Of a DNA stretch of 64,000 nt, positions 54,679 to 64,000 are shown piece after piece. How positions within the stretch are numbered: position 1 is the stretch's first letter; each line of letters begins with the position of its first letter. Location of the stretch: assembly GCA_028641055.1 (NCBI GenBank), contig CM054061.1:29871523-29935522 (forward strand), read 5' to 3'. Below the pieces are notes generated by a model that did no database searches, was not told where the DNA came from, and saw only the letters and a program-made list of their open reading frames with translations. The position numbers were made by a program, and so were the translations under genes. The DNA comes from Alopecurus myosuroides. Lineage: Eukaryota; Streptophyta; Magnoliopsida; Poales; Poaceae.

Positions 54679-56308
54679 TGAAGGGAATATGCCCGAGAGG
54701 CAATAATAGAGTGTTTATTATGTTATTCCTTGTTTATGATAGATTTTTATTTCTCATGCTAGAATTGTATTAAACGGAAACATTGATACATGTGTGATTA
54801 ATAAACAAACCAACGTTCCTAGTGAAGCCTCACTTTTAACTAGCTCGTTGATTAACAGATGATCAAGGTTTCCTGATCATAGACATTGGATGTTGTTAAT
54901 AACGGGGTCATGTCATTAGGAGAATGACATGATGAACTTAGACCCTAACTAAGTATAACAATACGATCAAGTCATTTAGTTTTGTTGTTATGTCTTACAT
55001 TCGGAGTAACATTATTCCTTAGACCATGAGATCATGTTAATCACTAATACCGAAAGAATACTTCGATGACATCAAACGTCACACCGTAACAGGGTGACTA
55101 TAAAGGTGGCATTAGGTATTCAGAAAGTTTTAGTTGAAGTTCATGGATCAAGAATGGGATTTGTCCATCCAATATGACGGAGAGATATATCACATCGACA
55201 CCGCTTGCAAGCACGTGATATGATCACAAGGATGTTATATCACGGGAACGAGAAAAGAGTACTTGTCGGATAACGAGATCGAACAAGGTATGGTGGATAC
55301 CGATTATCGGATCTCGGACAAGTAAAATATCGCGAGACAAAGGGAAATCGTTACGACGTTGAAAGGTTCACACGATCACGAGAGTCATCATTGAATATAT
55401 AGGATTCATCATGAATCTCCAGATCCCGCCGTTGATTATTGATCGGAGAGGAGTCTCGATCATGTCTATATTATTCGCGAACCGTAGGGTGACACACTTA
55501 AGGTTCTATGAAGCGTTAGAGAGGATACGAAATACCGAAGAATATTTTGGGCAGCTCCAAAAATTGTTTCGGGGAAAATAGAAATAGTTTAAGGGGTTTT
55601 TCATCGAATGGTTGTTAATAGAATTATTAAATGATTCGAGGTGCTGCATGCAAATGTTTGTTAATGGAATTAACAAATATAAGTAAACAAATAAAAATGT
55701 TTTATTTATTTATTAAAGAAAAACCTTTGGATTTTCTAAGTGGAAAATTAAGGGAGTATGAGTGGGTGTGAGTGGGGCTTCCACTCACATGAAGAGAGGA
55801 AGGGGTGGGGGCACCCATGGCTGGCCGCACCCCCCTTGGGCTGCCTTCCCCTCCCCTATAAAATGAGGGTGAGAGCTCCCTCTTCTCCACACACTTGCCC
55901 ATTCCCTTTTCCCTCCACCCGCTGCTCCATTCCATGGTCTCCGGCTTGGAGAAGCCCTGACCATGGGATTCTTCACCACCACCATGCCGTCGTTCCGCTG
56001 GAGTTCCGCGGGGATACTCTACTTCCGCTACCCGCTGGATCGAGGGAACGGAAGTCTTCATCGAGCTGAACGTGTGACCGATTACGGAGGCACCGCCGTA
56101 TTGCGGCGCACTTCTTCTCGCTCGGGATCGGCGTGAGTACGCCTACGCCAACAACGAGATTTTATCTCGTACTACTTTGAGTCTTCGAGGGTATGTTATC
56201 TCAAGACTCTCTTTCTCCCCGTTGCCTTTCATCTCATAGATTAGATCTTGGCCATTCGGGTTTATCGCGCGTAGGAAATTTTTTGTTTTCTATGCAACGT
56301 ACCGTTCA
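54679..56308 (+). repeat. 5' LTR of the copia element (1630 bp)
   Basis: TGAAGGG to CGTTCA. It contains a GC-rich part with a probable TATA (cctataaaatgag at 55856-55868), 450 bases before the end, that fits the transcription start. Compared with the 3' LTR it lacks 21 bases near 55168. Confidence 0.92.
55857..55864 (+). promoter_or_regulatory. Probable TATA box of the copia LTR
   Basis: ctataaaa in the GC-rich part of the 5' LTR, followed by a pyrimidine-rich stretch with cttctccacac. Position and strand suit the start of the genomic RNA. Confidence 0.55.
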
Positions 56309-56309
56309 G

Positions 56310-56321
56310 TGGTATCAGAGC
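56310..56321 (+). other. PBS of the copia element, initiator tRNA-Met
   Basis: tggtatcagagc, one base after the LTR end; identical to the standard plant copia PBS. Confidence 0.93.
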
Positions 56322-57501
56322 CGGATCTATGCGTCGATGATTTTTACGGGTAGAACACATAGGTGTATGTGGGCGTTGATGATCATGTTATTGCCTCCTT
56401 GAGTATTTTATGATCTTAGTGGTATAGTGGGATGAAGCGGCCCGGACTAACTTTACATGTCCACGTACATGAGACTTTGTCCACAACTGATATGCAACTT
56501 GTATTGCATAAGTGGCTTGCAGGTGTCGGTTTCTCCTACTATAGTTAAGATCTAATCTACGAAGGGTTGTTAAAAATATATTTTATCAAGGTTGTGGCTC
56601 TTGTACGTAGATATGAACGGTTCTATCCTCGTAAGCCCAAGCCACGTAAAATATGCAAAAATAAATTAGAGGCGTCTAACTTGTTTTTGCAGGGCATGTG
56701 ATGTGATATGGTCAATGTTACAAACATTATGTATGAGATGATATCTTTTGTAAATTATTGACATACCGGTTGGAGCCATATGGTTGTCTTATTTTTATGG
56801 CATGCGTGTTGTATATCATATCCATGTGATATGTTGTAATGGACAATCAAGATGGAGGTGCCACGAACCTTGGTGCCACGCCGGTGGAATGATGGAGAAC
56901 ATACCATGATGCACAAGATGGAGATCAAGTGCAAGAAGAACCATATCACATCACATTATCCATGCATGTGATGTTTATCCTTTTATGCATCTTATTTTCC
57001 TTAGATCGCGACGATAGCATTATAAGATGATCCCTCTGACTTAATATCAAAATAATAATGTGTTCTTCCTTAAGTGTGCACCGTTAAGAAAGTTCGTCAT
57101 TTCGAGACTCCACATGATGATCGGGTGTGATAGACTCAACGTTCGCATACAACGGGTGTTTTCAGGCCTAGCATGTACAGACATGGCCTTGAAACACACG
57201 CAATACTACGGTTCTACTTGGTGAGCCTAGCATGTACAGACATGGCCTCGAAACACGTAACCGAAAGGTAAAGCATGAGTCATATGGATGATATGATGAA
57301 CATGTTGATGTTCGCCTTTGCAACTACACCGTCTCACGTGATGATCGGTTTCGGTGTAGTGAATTTGGTTCGTGTAATCACTAAAGACGACTAAGAGGGA
57401 TGTTGTTTTTGAGTGGGAGTTCATGGGATAATTTTAGAATTAACTTGAACTTAATTTATCATAAACATAGTATAAATAGTCTTTGCAAATATGTTGTAGA
57501 T
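56322..57501 (+). other. Untranslated leader of the copia element
   Basis: About 1.2 kb without an ORF. A 30-base sequence (gcctagcatgtacagacatg...) occurs twice, at about 57167-57196 and 57226-57255, with one difference. Long leaders of this kind are usual in Angela-like elements. Confidence 0.7.
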
Positions 57502-58442
57502 CATGGCACCACATACCTTCAATTTCAATATGTTCACGGAGAAAAAAAAAACTAGCGAACAATGGTAGCAACTTTACCAACTAGGCACTTAACCTGAGGA
57601 TTCTCCTCACTGCTTGCAAGAAGCTCTATGTGCTTGACGCACCGCTAGGTGACCAGCCCGCTGATGATGCTTCTGATGAAGATAAAAATGTTTATCTGAC
57701 TCAACAAGAAGACCACAATATAGTTCATTGCGGCATCCCCTATGGATTAGAGCCAGAGCTGCGAAAACGTTTCGAGAACAGCATTGCTTATGCTACAATG
57801 GGAGAATTGAAAATGATTTTCGATACCCATGCCGCAGTTGAGAGTTATGACACTTCAGAAAAGTTCTTTAGCTGCATGATGGAAGAGAACGGCTCCTTTA
57901 GTGAGCACGTACTCAAGATGTCTGCGTACGCTGATAAGCTCATAGCCTTGGGAATAACGATTCCCAATGAGGTAGGGATACATCATGTTCTCCAATCTCT
58001 GCTACCTAGTTACAAGAACTTCGTGATGACCTATAATATGCAAGGCATGAAGAAGTCTCTTCCTGAGCTTCTCTCGATGCTTAAAACTGCTGAAGTGGAG
58101 ATCAAGAAAGAACATCAAGTGTTGATGATCAATAAGACCACTAGTTTCAAGAAAGGCAAGAAAGGAAAGCCAAGGGTAAACTTCAAGAAGGGTGTCAAAT
58201 CTGTTGTTGCTCCTGAGAAGAAAACCAAGTATGGCCCTAAGCCTGAGACTGAGTGCTTTTATTTCAAGGGTACTAGCCACTGGAAGCGCAATTGCCCCAA
58301 ATATCTGGCAGATAAGAAGGCCGACAAAGTGAACAAAGGTATATATGATATACTTGTTATTGATGTGTACCTTACTAGTACTCGCAGTAGCACCTGGGTA
58401 TTTGATACTGGTTCGGTTGCTCACATATGTAACTCGAAATAG
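57502..58442 (+). pseudogene. Copia gag and start of protease
   Basis: The likely start is ATG 57502 (MAPHTFNFNMF). A run of A at about 57540 shifts the frame, and a TAG in place of a conserved Trp codon follows. From 57630 the frame is open to TAG 58440-58442. It contains the copia gag domain (FENSIAYATMGELKMIFDTH, EHVLKMSAYADKLIALG, VLQSLLPSYKNFVMTYNM). The zinc knuckle reads CFYFKGTSHWKRNC, so the second Cys is replaced by Phe. The protease active site FDTGSVAHI is just before the stop, which falls within the protease. The stop could be CAG before a C-to-T change. Confidence 0.85.
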
Positions 58443-59960
58443 GAGCTCCAGAATAAGCGACCACTAGCAAAGGATGAGGTGACAATGCGCGTCGGCAATG
58501 GATCAAGAGTTGATGTGATCGCCGTCGGGACGCTGCCTCTACGTCTACCATCGGGATTAGTGATAAACCTCAATAATTGTTATTTGGTGCCTGTATTAAG
58601 CATGAATATCGTTTCTGGATCTTGCTTAATGCGGAATGGTTATTCCTTTAAGTGAGAGAACAATGGTTGTTCGATTTATATGAATAATATATTTTATGGT
58701 CATGCACCTGAGAAGAATGGTTTATTTCTTTTGAATCTTGATAGTATTGATACACATATTCATAATGTGAATGCCAAAAGAATTAAGTTAAATGATGATA
58801 TTTCTACTTACATGTGGCATTGCCGCTTAGGTCATATTGGTGTTAAACGCATGAAGAAGCTCCATTCCGATGGACTCTTAGAATCACTTGATTATGAATC
58901 ATTTGAAACATGTGAACCATGCCTTATGGGCAAGATGACTAGAACCCCGTTTTCTGGAACCATGGAATGGGCGACAGACTTACTGGAAATCATACATACT
59001 GATGTGTGTGGACCAATGAGTGTATCGGTGCGCGGTGGATATCGTTATTTTGTCACTTTCACAGATGATTTGAGTAGATATGTGTATATTTACTTAATGA
59101 AACACAAATATGAGACATTTGAAAAGTTCAAAGAATTTCAGTGTGAAGTTGAAAATCATCGTAACAGAAAGATTAAATTTCTACGATCTGATCGTGGAGG
59201 TGAATATCTAAGTTACGAGTTTGGCATGCATATGAAACAATGTGGAATAGTTTCACAACTCACACCTACCGGAACACCACAGCTTAATGGTGTTTCTGAA
59301 CGTCATAATCGTACTTTATTGGATATGGTTCGATCTATGATGTCTCTTACAGATTTTCCACTATCGTTTTGGGGTTATACACTAGAGACCGCTGCATTCA
59401 CTTTAAATAGGGCACCATCTAAATCCGTTGAAATGACATCTTATGAATTATGGTTTGGAAAAAAACCTAAACTGTCATTACTAAAAGTTTGGGGATGCGA
59501 TGTTTATGTGAAGAAGCTTCAACCTGATAAACTTGAACCCAAAGCGGAAAATTGCGTCTTCATAGGATACCCTAAAGAAACAATAGGGTACACCTTCTAT
59601 CACAGATCCGAAGGCAAGATTTTCGTTGCCAAGAATGGATCCTTTTTGGAGAAGGAGTTTCTCTCGAAAGGTGTGAATAGTAGGAAGGTAGAACTCGACG
59701 AGGTTATTGAACCTTCTCTTCTTGGAATGGCGAGTAGCGCAGCGCCGGAAGTTGTTCCGGTGCCGACCCCGTCAGTTGAAGAGAGAGCTAATGATCAAGA
59801 TCATGAAACTCCTGTAGAGGAAACTACCGCACCTCGCAGGTCAACTAGGGAACGTATAGCTCCTGAACTGTACGGAGATCCCGTAATAAAATTCATGGTA
59901 GATGGAGGTGATGACCCTGCGACATATGATGAAGCGATGATGAGCCCAGATTCCAACTAA
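58443..59960 (+). pseudogene. Copia protease end and integrase
   Basis: The same frame as gag, with a TGA at 58653-58655 and open from 58656 to TAA 59958-59960. It includes the remaining protease, the gag-pre-integrase/HHCC region (WHCRLGHIGVKRMKKLH, CEPCLMGKMTR) and the integrase core (IIHTDVCGPM, FTDDLSRYV, LRSDRGGEYLS, LNGVSERHNRTLLDM). The C-terminal GKKP motif is LWFGKKPKLSLLKVWGC. Catalytic residues are kept. A Pro/Glu-rich linker leads toward RT. Confidence 0.9.
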
Positions 59961-60830
59961 TGGCTTGAAGCCATGAAATCCGAAATAGGATCCATGTACG
60001 AAAACCAAGTTTGGACTTTGGTGGACTTACCCGATGACTGCAAGGCCGTTGAGAACAAATGGAGCTTTAAAAATAAAACTGACGCTGATGGTAATGTGAC
60101 CGTCTATAAAGCTCGACTTGTCGCAAAAGCTTTCCGACAAATTCAAGGAGTTGACTATGATGAGACTTTCTCACCAGTAGCGATACTTAAGTCAGTTAGG
60201 ATTATGTTAGCAGTTGCTGCATTTTTCGATTATGAAATCTGGCAGATGGATGTCAAAACGACGTTCCTTAATGGTGACATTGAGGAAGAGTTGTATATGA
60301 TGCAACCCAAAGGTTTTGTTGATCCTAAGGATTCTGACAAGGTGTGCAAGCTTCAACGTTCCATTTATGGACTGAAGCAAGCATCCCGGAGTTGGAACCT
60401 CCGTTTTTATAAGGTGATCAAAGGGTTTGGATTTGTCCAAACATACAGAGAAGCTTGTATTTACAAGAAAGTGAGTGTGAGCTCTATAGCATTTCTAGTA
60501 GTATATGTGGATGACGTATTGTTGATTGGAAATGATATAGAACTTTTGAAAAGCGTAAAAGGTTATTTGAACAGTAGTTTTTCGATGAAAGACCTCGGTG
60601 AAGCAGCTTATATATTAGGCATCAAAATCTACAGGGATAGATCAAGGCGCTTAATTGGACTTTCGCAAAGTACATACCTTGACAAGATTCTGAAGAAGTT
60701 CAGAATGGAAGAGAGTAGGAAGGGTTTCTTACCTATGTTGCAAGGCAAAATGTTGAGTAAGACTCAATGTCCAGCTACAGGAGAAGATAGAGAGAGAATG
60801 AATAAGATTCCCTATGCTTCAGCCGTATGA
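59961..60830 (+). pseudogene. Copia reverse transcriptase
   Basis: The same frame after a TAA (59958-59960), open to TGA 60828-60830. It has KARLVAKAFRQIQGVDY, the catalytic QMDVKTTFLNGD (usual Ala replaced by Thr), SIYGLKQASRSWN, YVDDVLLIGND and YILGIKIYRDRS. The three catalytic aspartates are present. Confidence 0.9.
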
Positions 60831-61487
60831 TCTATCATGTGTGCTATGCTATGTACAAGACCGGATGTGGCACATGCTATTAGTTTGACTAGTAGGTACC
60901 AATCCGATCCAGGTTTGGAACACTGGACAGCGGTCAAGAATATCTTTAAGTACTTGAGAAGCACTAAGGATATGTTTCTCATATATGGCGGTGAAGAAGA
61001 GCTCGTCGCAAGATGTTACGTCGATGCTAGCTTTAACACTGATCCGGATGACTCTAAGTCTCAGTACGGGTACGTATTTGTTATGAATGGAGGAGCTGTA
61101 TGCTGGAGGAGTTCCAAGCAATCCGTGGTGGCGAGATCATCAACAGAAGCAGAATATGTTGCTGCCTCGGAGGCAACACAGGAAGCAGTTTGGATGAAGG
61201 AGTTCATATCCGAACTAGGCGTGGTTCCGAGTTTGTTGGATCCAATGGTTATCTATTGTGACAACAATGGTGCCATAGCCAATGCTAAGGAGCCAAGGTC
61301 TCACAAGAATTCCAAGCATATCAAGCGCCGTTTTCACTCCATCCGTGAACATGTCGCAGATGGGGATATGAAGATTTGCAAAGTACATACGGATCTGAAT
61401 GTGGCAGATCCGTTGACTAAAACTCTCTCAAGGGAAAAACATGATCAACACCAGAACTCAATGGGTGTTAGATTCATCACTATGTAA
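60831..61487 (+). pseudogene. Copia RNase H
   Basis: The same frame after a TGA (60828-60830), ending at the natural TAA 61485-61487. It has MLCTRPDVAHAISL, YVDASFNTDPDDSKSQ, SSTEAEYVAASEA, YCDNNGAIANAKEP, HSIREHVADGDMKI and VADPLTKTLSREKH. Active-site acids are in place. It is followed by the 3' LTR after 33 bases. Confidence 0.9.
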
Positions 61488-61509
61488 TATAGATTATTGC
61501 TCCTAGTGC

Positions 61510-61519
61510 AAGTGGGAGA
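61510..61519 (+). other. Polypurine tract of the copia element
   Basis: aagtgggaga, one base before the 3' LTR start tgaaggg at 61521. Confidence 0.85.
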
Positions 61520-61520
61520 C

Positions 61521-62080
61521 TGAAGGGAATAAGCCCGAGAGGCAATAACAAACTGTTTATTATGTTATTCCTTGTTTATGATAGATGTTTATTTCTCATG
61601 CTAGAATTGTATTAACCGGAAACGTTGATACATGTGTGATTAATAAACAAACCAACGTTCCTAGTGAAGCCTCTCTTTTAACTAGCTCGCTGATTAACAT
61701 ACGATCAAGGTTTCCTGATCATAAACATTGGATGTTGTTAATAACGGGATCATGTCATTAGGAAAATGACATGATGAACTTAGACCCTAACTAAGTATAA
61801 CAATACGATCAAGTCATTTAGTTTTGTTGTCATGCCGTACATTCGGAGTAACATTGTTCCTTAGACCATGAGATCATGTTAATCACTAATACCGAAAGAA
61901 TACTTTGATGACATCAAACGTCACACCGTAACAGGGTGACTATAAAGGGGGCATTAGGTATTCGGAAAGTGTTAGTTGAAGCTCATGGATCAAGAATGGG
62001 ATTTGTCCATCCAATATGGCGGAGAGATATACTCAGGTCCCTCTCGGTGATATCACATCGACACTGCTTGCAAGCACGTG
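61521..62080 (+). repeat. 3' LTR of the copia element, interrupted
   Basis: 560 bp matching 54679-55217, with 21 bases (from about 62031) that the 5' LTR lacks. It breaks off after caagcacgtg at the next insertion. Confidence 0.9.
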
Positions 62081-62540
62081 TGTCGTGGGATAATCACGGC
62101 AGACGTTACCGGGGGTAACTTATCTTGGGGCAATTCGACTCTGGTGTTTGGGAGAGGGTTTAGCTCAAGGGAAACCATGTTATCAATCGATCTAGTAGCT
62201 CTGGCAATCAAGTCGCCGAGTCTCCGATCTAAGGTTACAATCTCAACTCTCGTATTACAGGAAAACTCGAATATCTGGTAAAGCTCGTGTTCGTCTAACC
62301 CTAGGAGCCGGCTTATATAATACCCGGCCCCCTGGCTTCCTATCCAAGGCACACTCGGAGTCTTACCCGGTCACCGCATACAAACCCTAAGTTTCCTTGT
62401 CGAAACCCACAATCCGGATTACAAGGCCTACACTCTTGGGCCTTCTAGAAACTCCTCTTCCCTAAGCCGGGTCTTGCACAGCTCCCTTTGGGCCGAGTTA
62501 CTCCTTGACGTTAGCCTATCGGGTTATCATCCCTCCATCA
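62081..62540 (-). repeat. 3' LTR of the second Tat-type element
   Basis: tgtcgtggga to ccctccatca. The second copy is outside the window, so the boundary rests on TG/CA ends, the break in the copia LTR and the adjoining polypurine tract. Confidence 0.75.
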
Positions 62541-62926
62541 GTAGTCCCCAGAATAGCTTGGGCTTCGCGGGATCTTCCTTGAAGCGCATGCTATTCCCTG
62601 CAAAAATAATAAACATACAAGTTCATAAAATACCGGGTTAAGATGCTTTGATAATAGCCAGTCCTAACTCCACAGGTGGTCCATATAGTAACCCGGCTTT
62701 CCCCGAGTCAACGCTGCTTTCCCGGGTCAACACTCCAAGGAAAACACAGAAGACCCGGCTCACATCGTTCACTAGTTAATCCGAATATTACGGAGGCGAT
62801 CAGCTCTGATCCTTTCCGGATATCTCGTACGAGCACTTAACGCTTATCCCAAAAAATCCGGTCGGGTATCTCTTTTCCCGAAATTTTGGCTCCCGCCGCT
62901 TAGACCTAGGGCACTCCACCCGCACC
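62541..62926 (+). other. Region between LTR and antisense promoter
   Basis: Begins gtagtccccagaatagctt, the polypurine complement. No ORF. Several ccgggtc/acccgg motifs occur at 62690-62760. Confidence 0.5.
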
Positions 62927-62934
62927 TATAAATA
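62927..62934 (+). promoter_or_regulatory. TATA box of the second antisense gene
   Basis: TATAAATA, followed by a pyrimidine-rich, GC-rich probable 5' untranslated exon (about 62960-63214). Confidence 0.6.
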
Positions 62935-63214
62935 GGTGTTTCCAGGGCAACCCTAAGCCCAACGCTCCATTTCCCCCATCTTCCCCATCTTGAATTCCTC
63001 TCTGCGCCCCCTCGTTCGAGCTCAACGCCGCGCCGCCACGGCGTCCACGGGTACGCAGCCGGAAGAGAGCCGCCGCCGTCTGCGCTCTGCATCAGCTGCC
63101 GCCGCGCCGCCGTTGACCTCCGCCGCCGTGCCCTCGAGCAGCTCACCGGAAGGTCCAAGGGGTCACCGCGACTGCGCCATCTGCCGCTGCCGCGCTCTCC
63201 TCCCGATCCGGCCG

Positions 63215-63535
63215 GTAAGCCATCTCCTTCCATGGATCTTGCCTTTAATCTTACTTTTAACTAGATTGGATTTAGATCCGCCCTCAAACGTTTTTCTTGC
63301 TTCGTATCAATTGAACAATCCATGCTTCGTTCTTCCATAACCACTACTCAAGCTAGATCCAATAGTACACATCACAACGCATCTCTATTACTGGTAATCA
63401 TAAACTTTCCCATAAGATTTTCCGTCTAGATCCAATCTGCCGAGGTCTCCCGCAATCTTTCTTTGATTAATCGGATAATTCGTAATTTCCGGATCTTAGG
63501 TTACTTACACTCTGTACTTTGCCTCCTGTTTTTAG
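63215..63535 (+). other. Probable 5'-UTR intron of the second antisense gene
   Basis: Donor gccg/gtaagc and acceptor tgtttttag/attgc. AT-rich between, against GC-rich flanks. The ATG follows ten bases after the acceptor. Confidence 0.5.
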
Positions 63536-63544
63536 ATTGCTCCC

Positions 63545-64000
63545 ATGGCACCAAAAGCCGGTACAAAGACAAAGGGGAAACAGTCGGTGAAGGCAAAGCC
63601 GACTCAGTCCATATCCGCCAATTGGGCAAGGTCCACTGTGACTAAGGCCAAATTGGACGAGCTCGCAGAGTCGGGCGTCCTCCCCGCCCGGGAAGACATC
63701 CACTGGCGCGTCCCTGGGGAGGAGACTCGGCCCACTCCGGGTATTGATGAGGTAATCTGCTTCGTTGAACACGTGATCCGGGCCTTCCGTCCCCCGGGTC
63801 ATCCCTTCTTCCGTGAATTGTTGAACCATTATGGCCTCCGAATCTTTGACATAGGTCCCAATTCTATGTTGAATATTACTCACTTCATCGTTCTGTGCGA
63901 ATCATATTTATGTATCCCGCCAAACCTCACCCTCTTCTTAGAATTGTTCCAGTGCAAACCGTGCCGCGAGAGCGGCGACGGGGCCCTCCTGGTTTGCGGG
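63545..64000 (+). CDS. Second antisense Transposase_28-like gene (N-terminal part)
   Basis: Open from ATG 63545-63547 to the window edge, 152 codons without a stop. Residues 1-30 are basic (MAPKAGTKTKGKQ, VKAKPTQS). A Transposase_28-like region starts at about residue 70 with FRPPGHPFFRELLNHYGLRI, DIGPNSMLNITHFIVLCESYL and LTLFLELFQ. It matches exon 1 of the gene at 16993 in layout (basic start, GHPF/LHPF, PNS/PNT, HFIVLCE/CFIVLYE) while differing at most positions. Antisense to its host element. No disruption in the visible part. Function unknown. Confidence 0.75.
   Translation, partial: MAPKAGTKTKGKQSVKAKPTQSISANWARSTVTKAKLDELAESGVLPAREDIHWRVPGEETRPTPGIDEVICFVEHVIRAFRPPGHPFFRELLNHYGLRIFDIGPNSMLNITHFIVLCESYLCIPPNLTLFLELFQCKPCRESGDGALLVCG

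Larger units (their letters stand above)
54679..62080 (+). mobile_element. Ty1/copia retrotransposon, Angela/BARE-like
   Basis: Plus-strand element with a complete 5' LTR (54679-56308), tRNA-Met PBS, gag-pol in copia order (integrase before RT), polypurine tract and a 3' LTR cut off at 62080 by another insertion. LTR start tgaagggaatatgcccgag and leader resemble Angela/BARE/WIS elements of Triticeae. The left TSD copy would be ctgga (54674-54678). By eye about 25 differences over 545 aligned LTR bases (4.6%) make it one of the older insertions here. Gag-pol is a single frame with several stops. Confidence 0.93.
62081..64000 (-). mobile_element. Second Tat-type gypsy element (left end), continues beyond window
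   Basis: Starts with an LTR-like 460 bp (62081-62540, TG...CA), inserted in the copia 3' LTR. The left TSD copy would be acgtg (62076-62080). A polypurine-like gtagtcccca follows, as in the first Tat element, so gag-pol should lie on the minus strand beyond 64000. An antisense gene starts at 63545. It is not the same family as the first Tat element by LTR sequence. Confidence 0.8.

Noticed and set aside
62990..63340. Plus-strand ORF of 116 codons near the window end
   Set aside because: No ATG start, and it runs across the probable splice donor at 63215; better explained as 5'-untranslated exon plus intron.

Overview
This window is intergenic DNA from a large grass genome, almost certainly a Triticeae species (wheat, barley, rye or a close relative). 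I infer this from the repeat content: nested LTR retrotransposons of kinds I recognise from Triticeae, an Angela/BARE-like copia element and a zinc-finger hAT transposon. I found no host gene, tRNA or rRNA. Nearly every base can be assigned to a transposable element, and the insertion order can be read from target-site duplications (TSDs).

Layout. (1) 1-12438: a Ty3/gypsy chromovirus on the minus strand, with 4.5-kb LTRs, an extra ORF before gag and a chromodomain at the pol C-terminus; its left end lies outside the window. (2) 12439-14472: the LTR end and decayed interior of an older gypsy element. (3) 14473-49682: a minus-strand, Athila-like, non-autonomous element ('A'). A plus-strand solo LTR of the same LTR family (14638-41415, TSD tttac) is inserted in its left LTR. 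Inside that solo LTR sit a 12.5-kb Tat-lineage gypsy element (15349-37005, TSD atgtc) and a hAT transposon (37903-41406). Inside one LTR of the Tat element sits a 9.18-kb element made almost wholly of two 4340-bp LTRs (27631-36810, TSD caaac). (4) 49680-54678: a second Athila-like unit ('B') with unlike LTRs at its two ends. (5) 54679-62080: an Angela-like copia element on the plus strand, inserted in B's LTR. (6) 62081-64000: the left end of another Tat-type element, inserted in the copia 3' LTR and running off the window.

Most notable content. The Tat element carries, antisense to gag-pol, a six-exon gene (16993-19939) with GT-AG introns, its own G-box and TATA box, and a reading frame that stays open through all five splices except for one TAG. 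Two further exons follow at 20163-20965. The Tat element at the window end starts a related antisense gene at 63545. The chromovirus has an intact upstream ORF (6590-7507) whose middle follows the alpha-beta-beta-beta-alpha pattern of a double-stranded RNA-binding domain. The LTR-only element resembles the chromovirus in LTR sequence and PBS and may depend on it for movement.

Decay and age. Most premature stops in the retroelement genes can be explained by C-to-T change at CAG, CAA or CGA codons, as expected of methylated DNA. My by-eye LTR divergences are about 0.7% (LTR-only element), 1.2% (chromovirus), 3.9% (Tat) and 4.6% (copia). The LTR-only element inside the Tat element is the younger of the two, as nesting requires.
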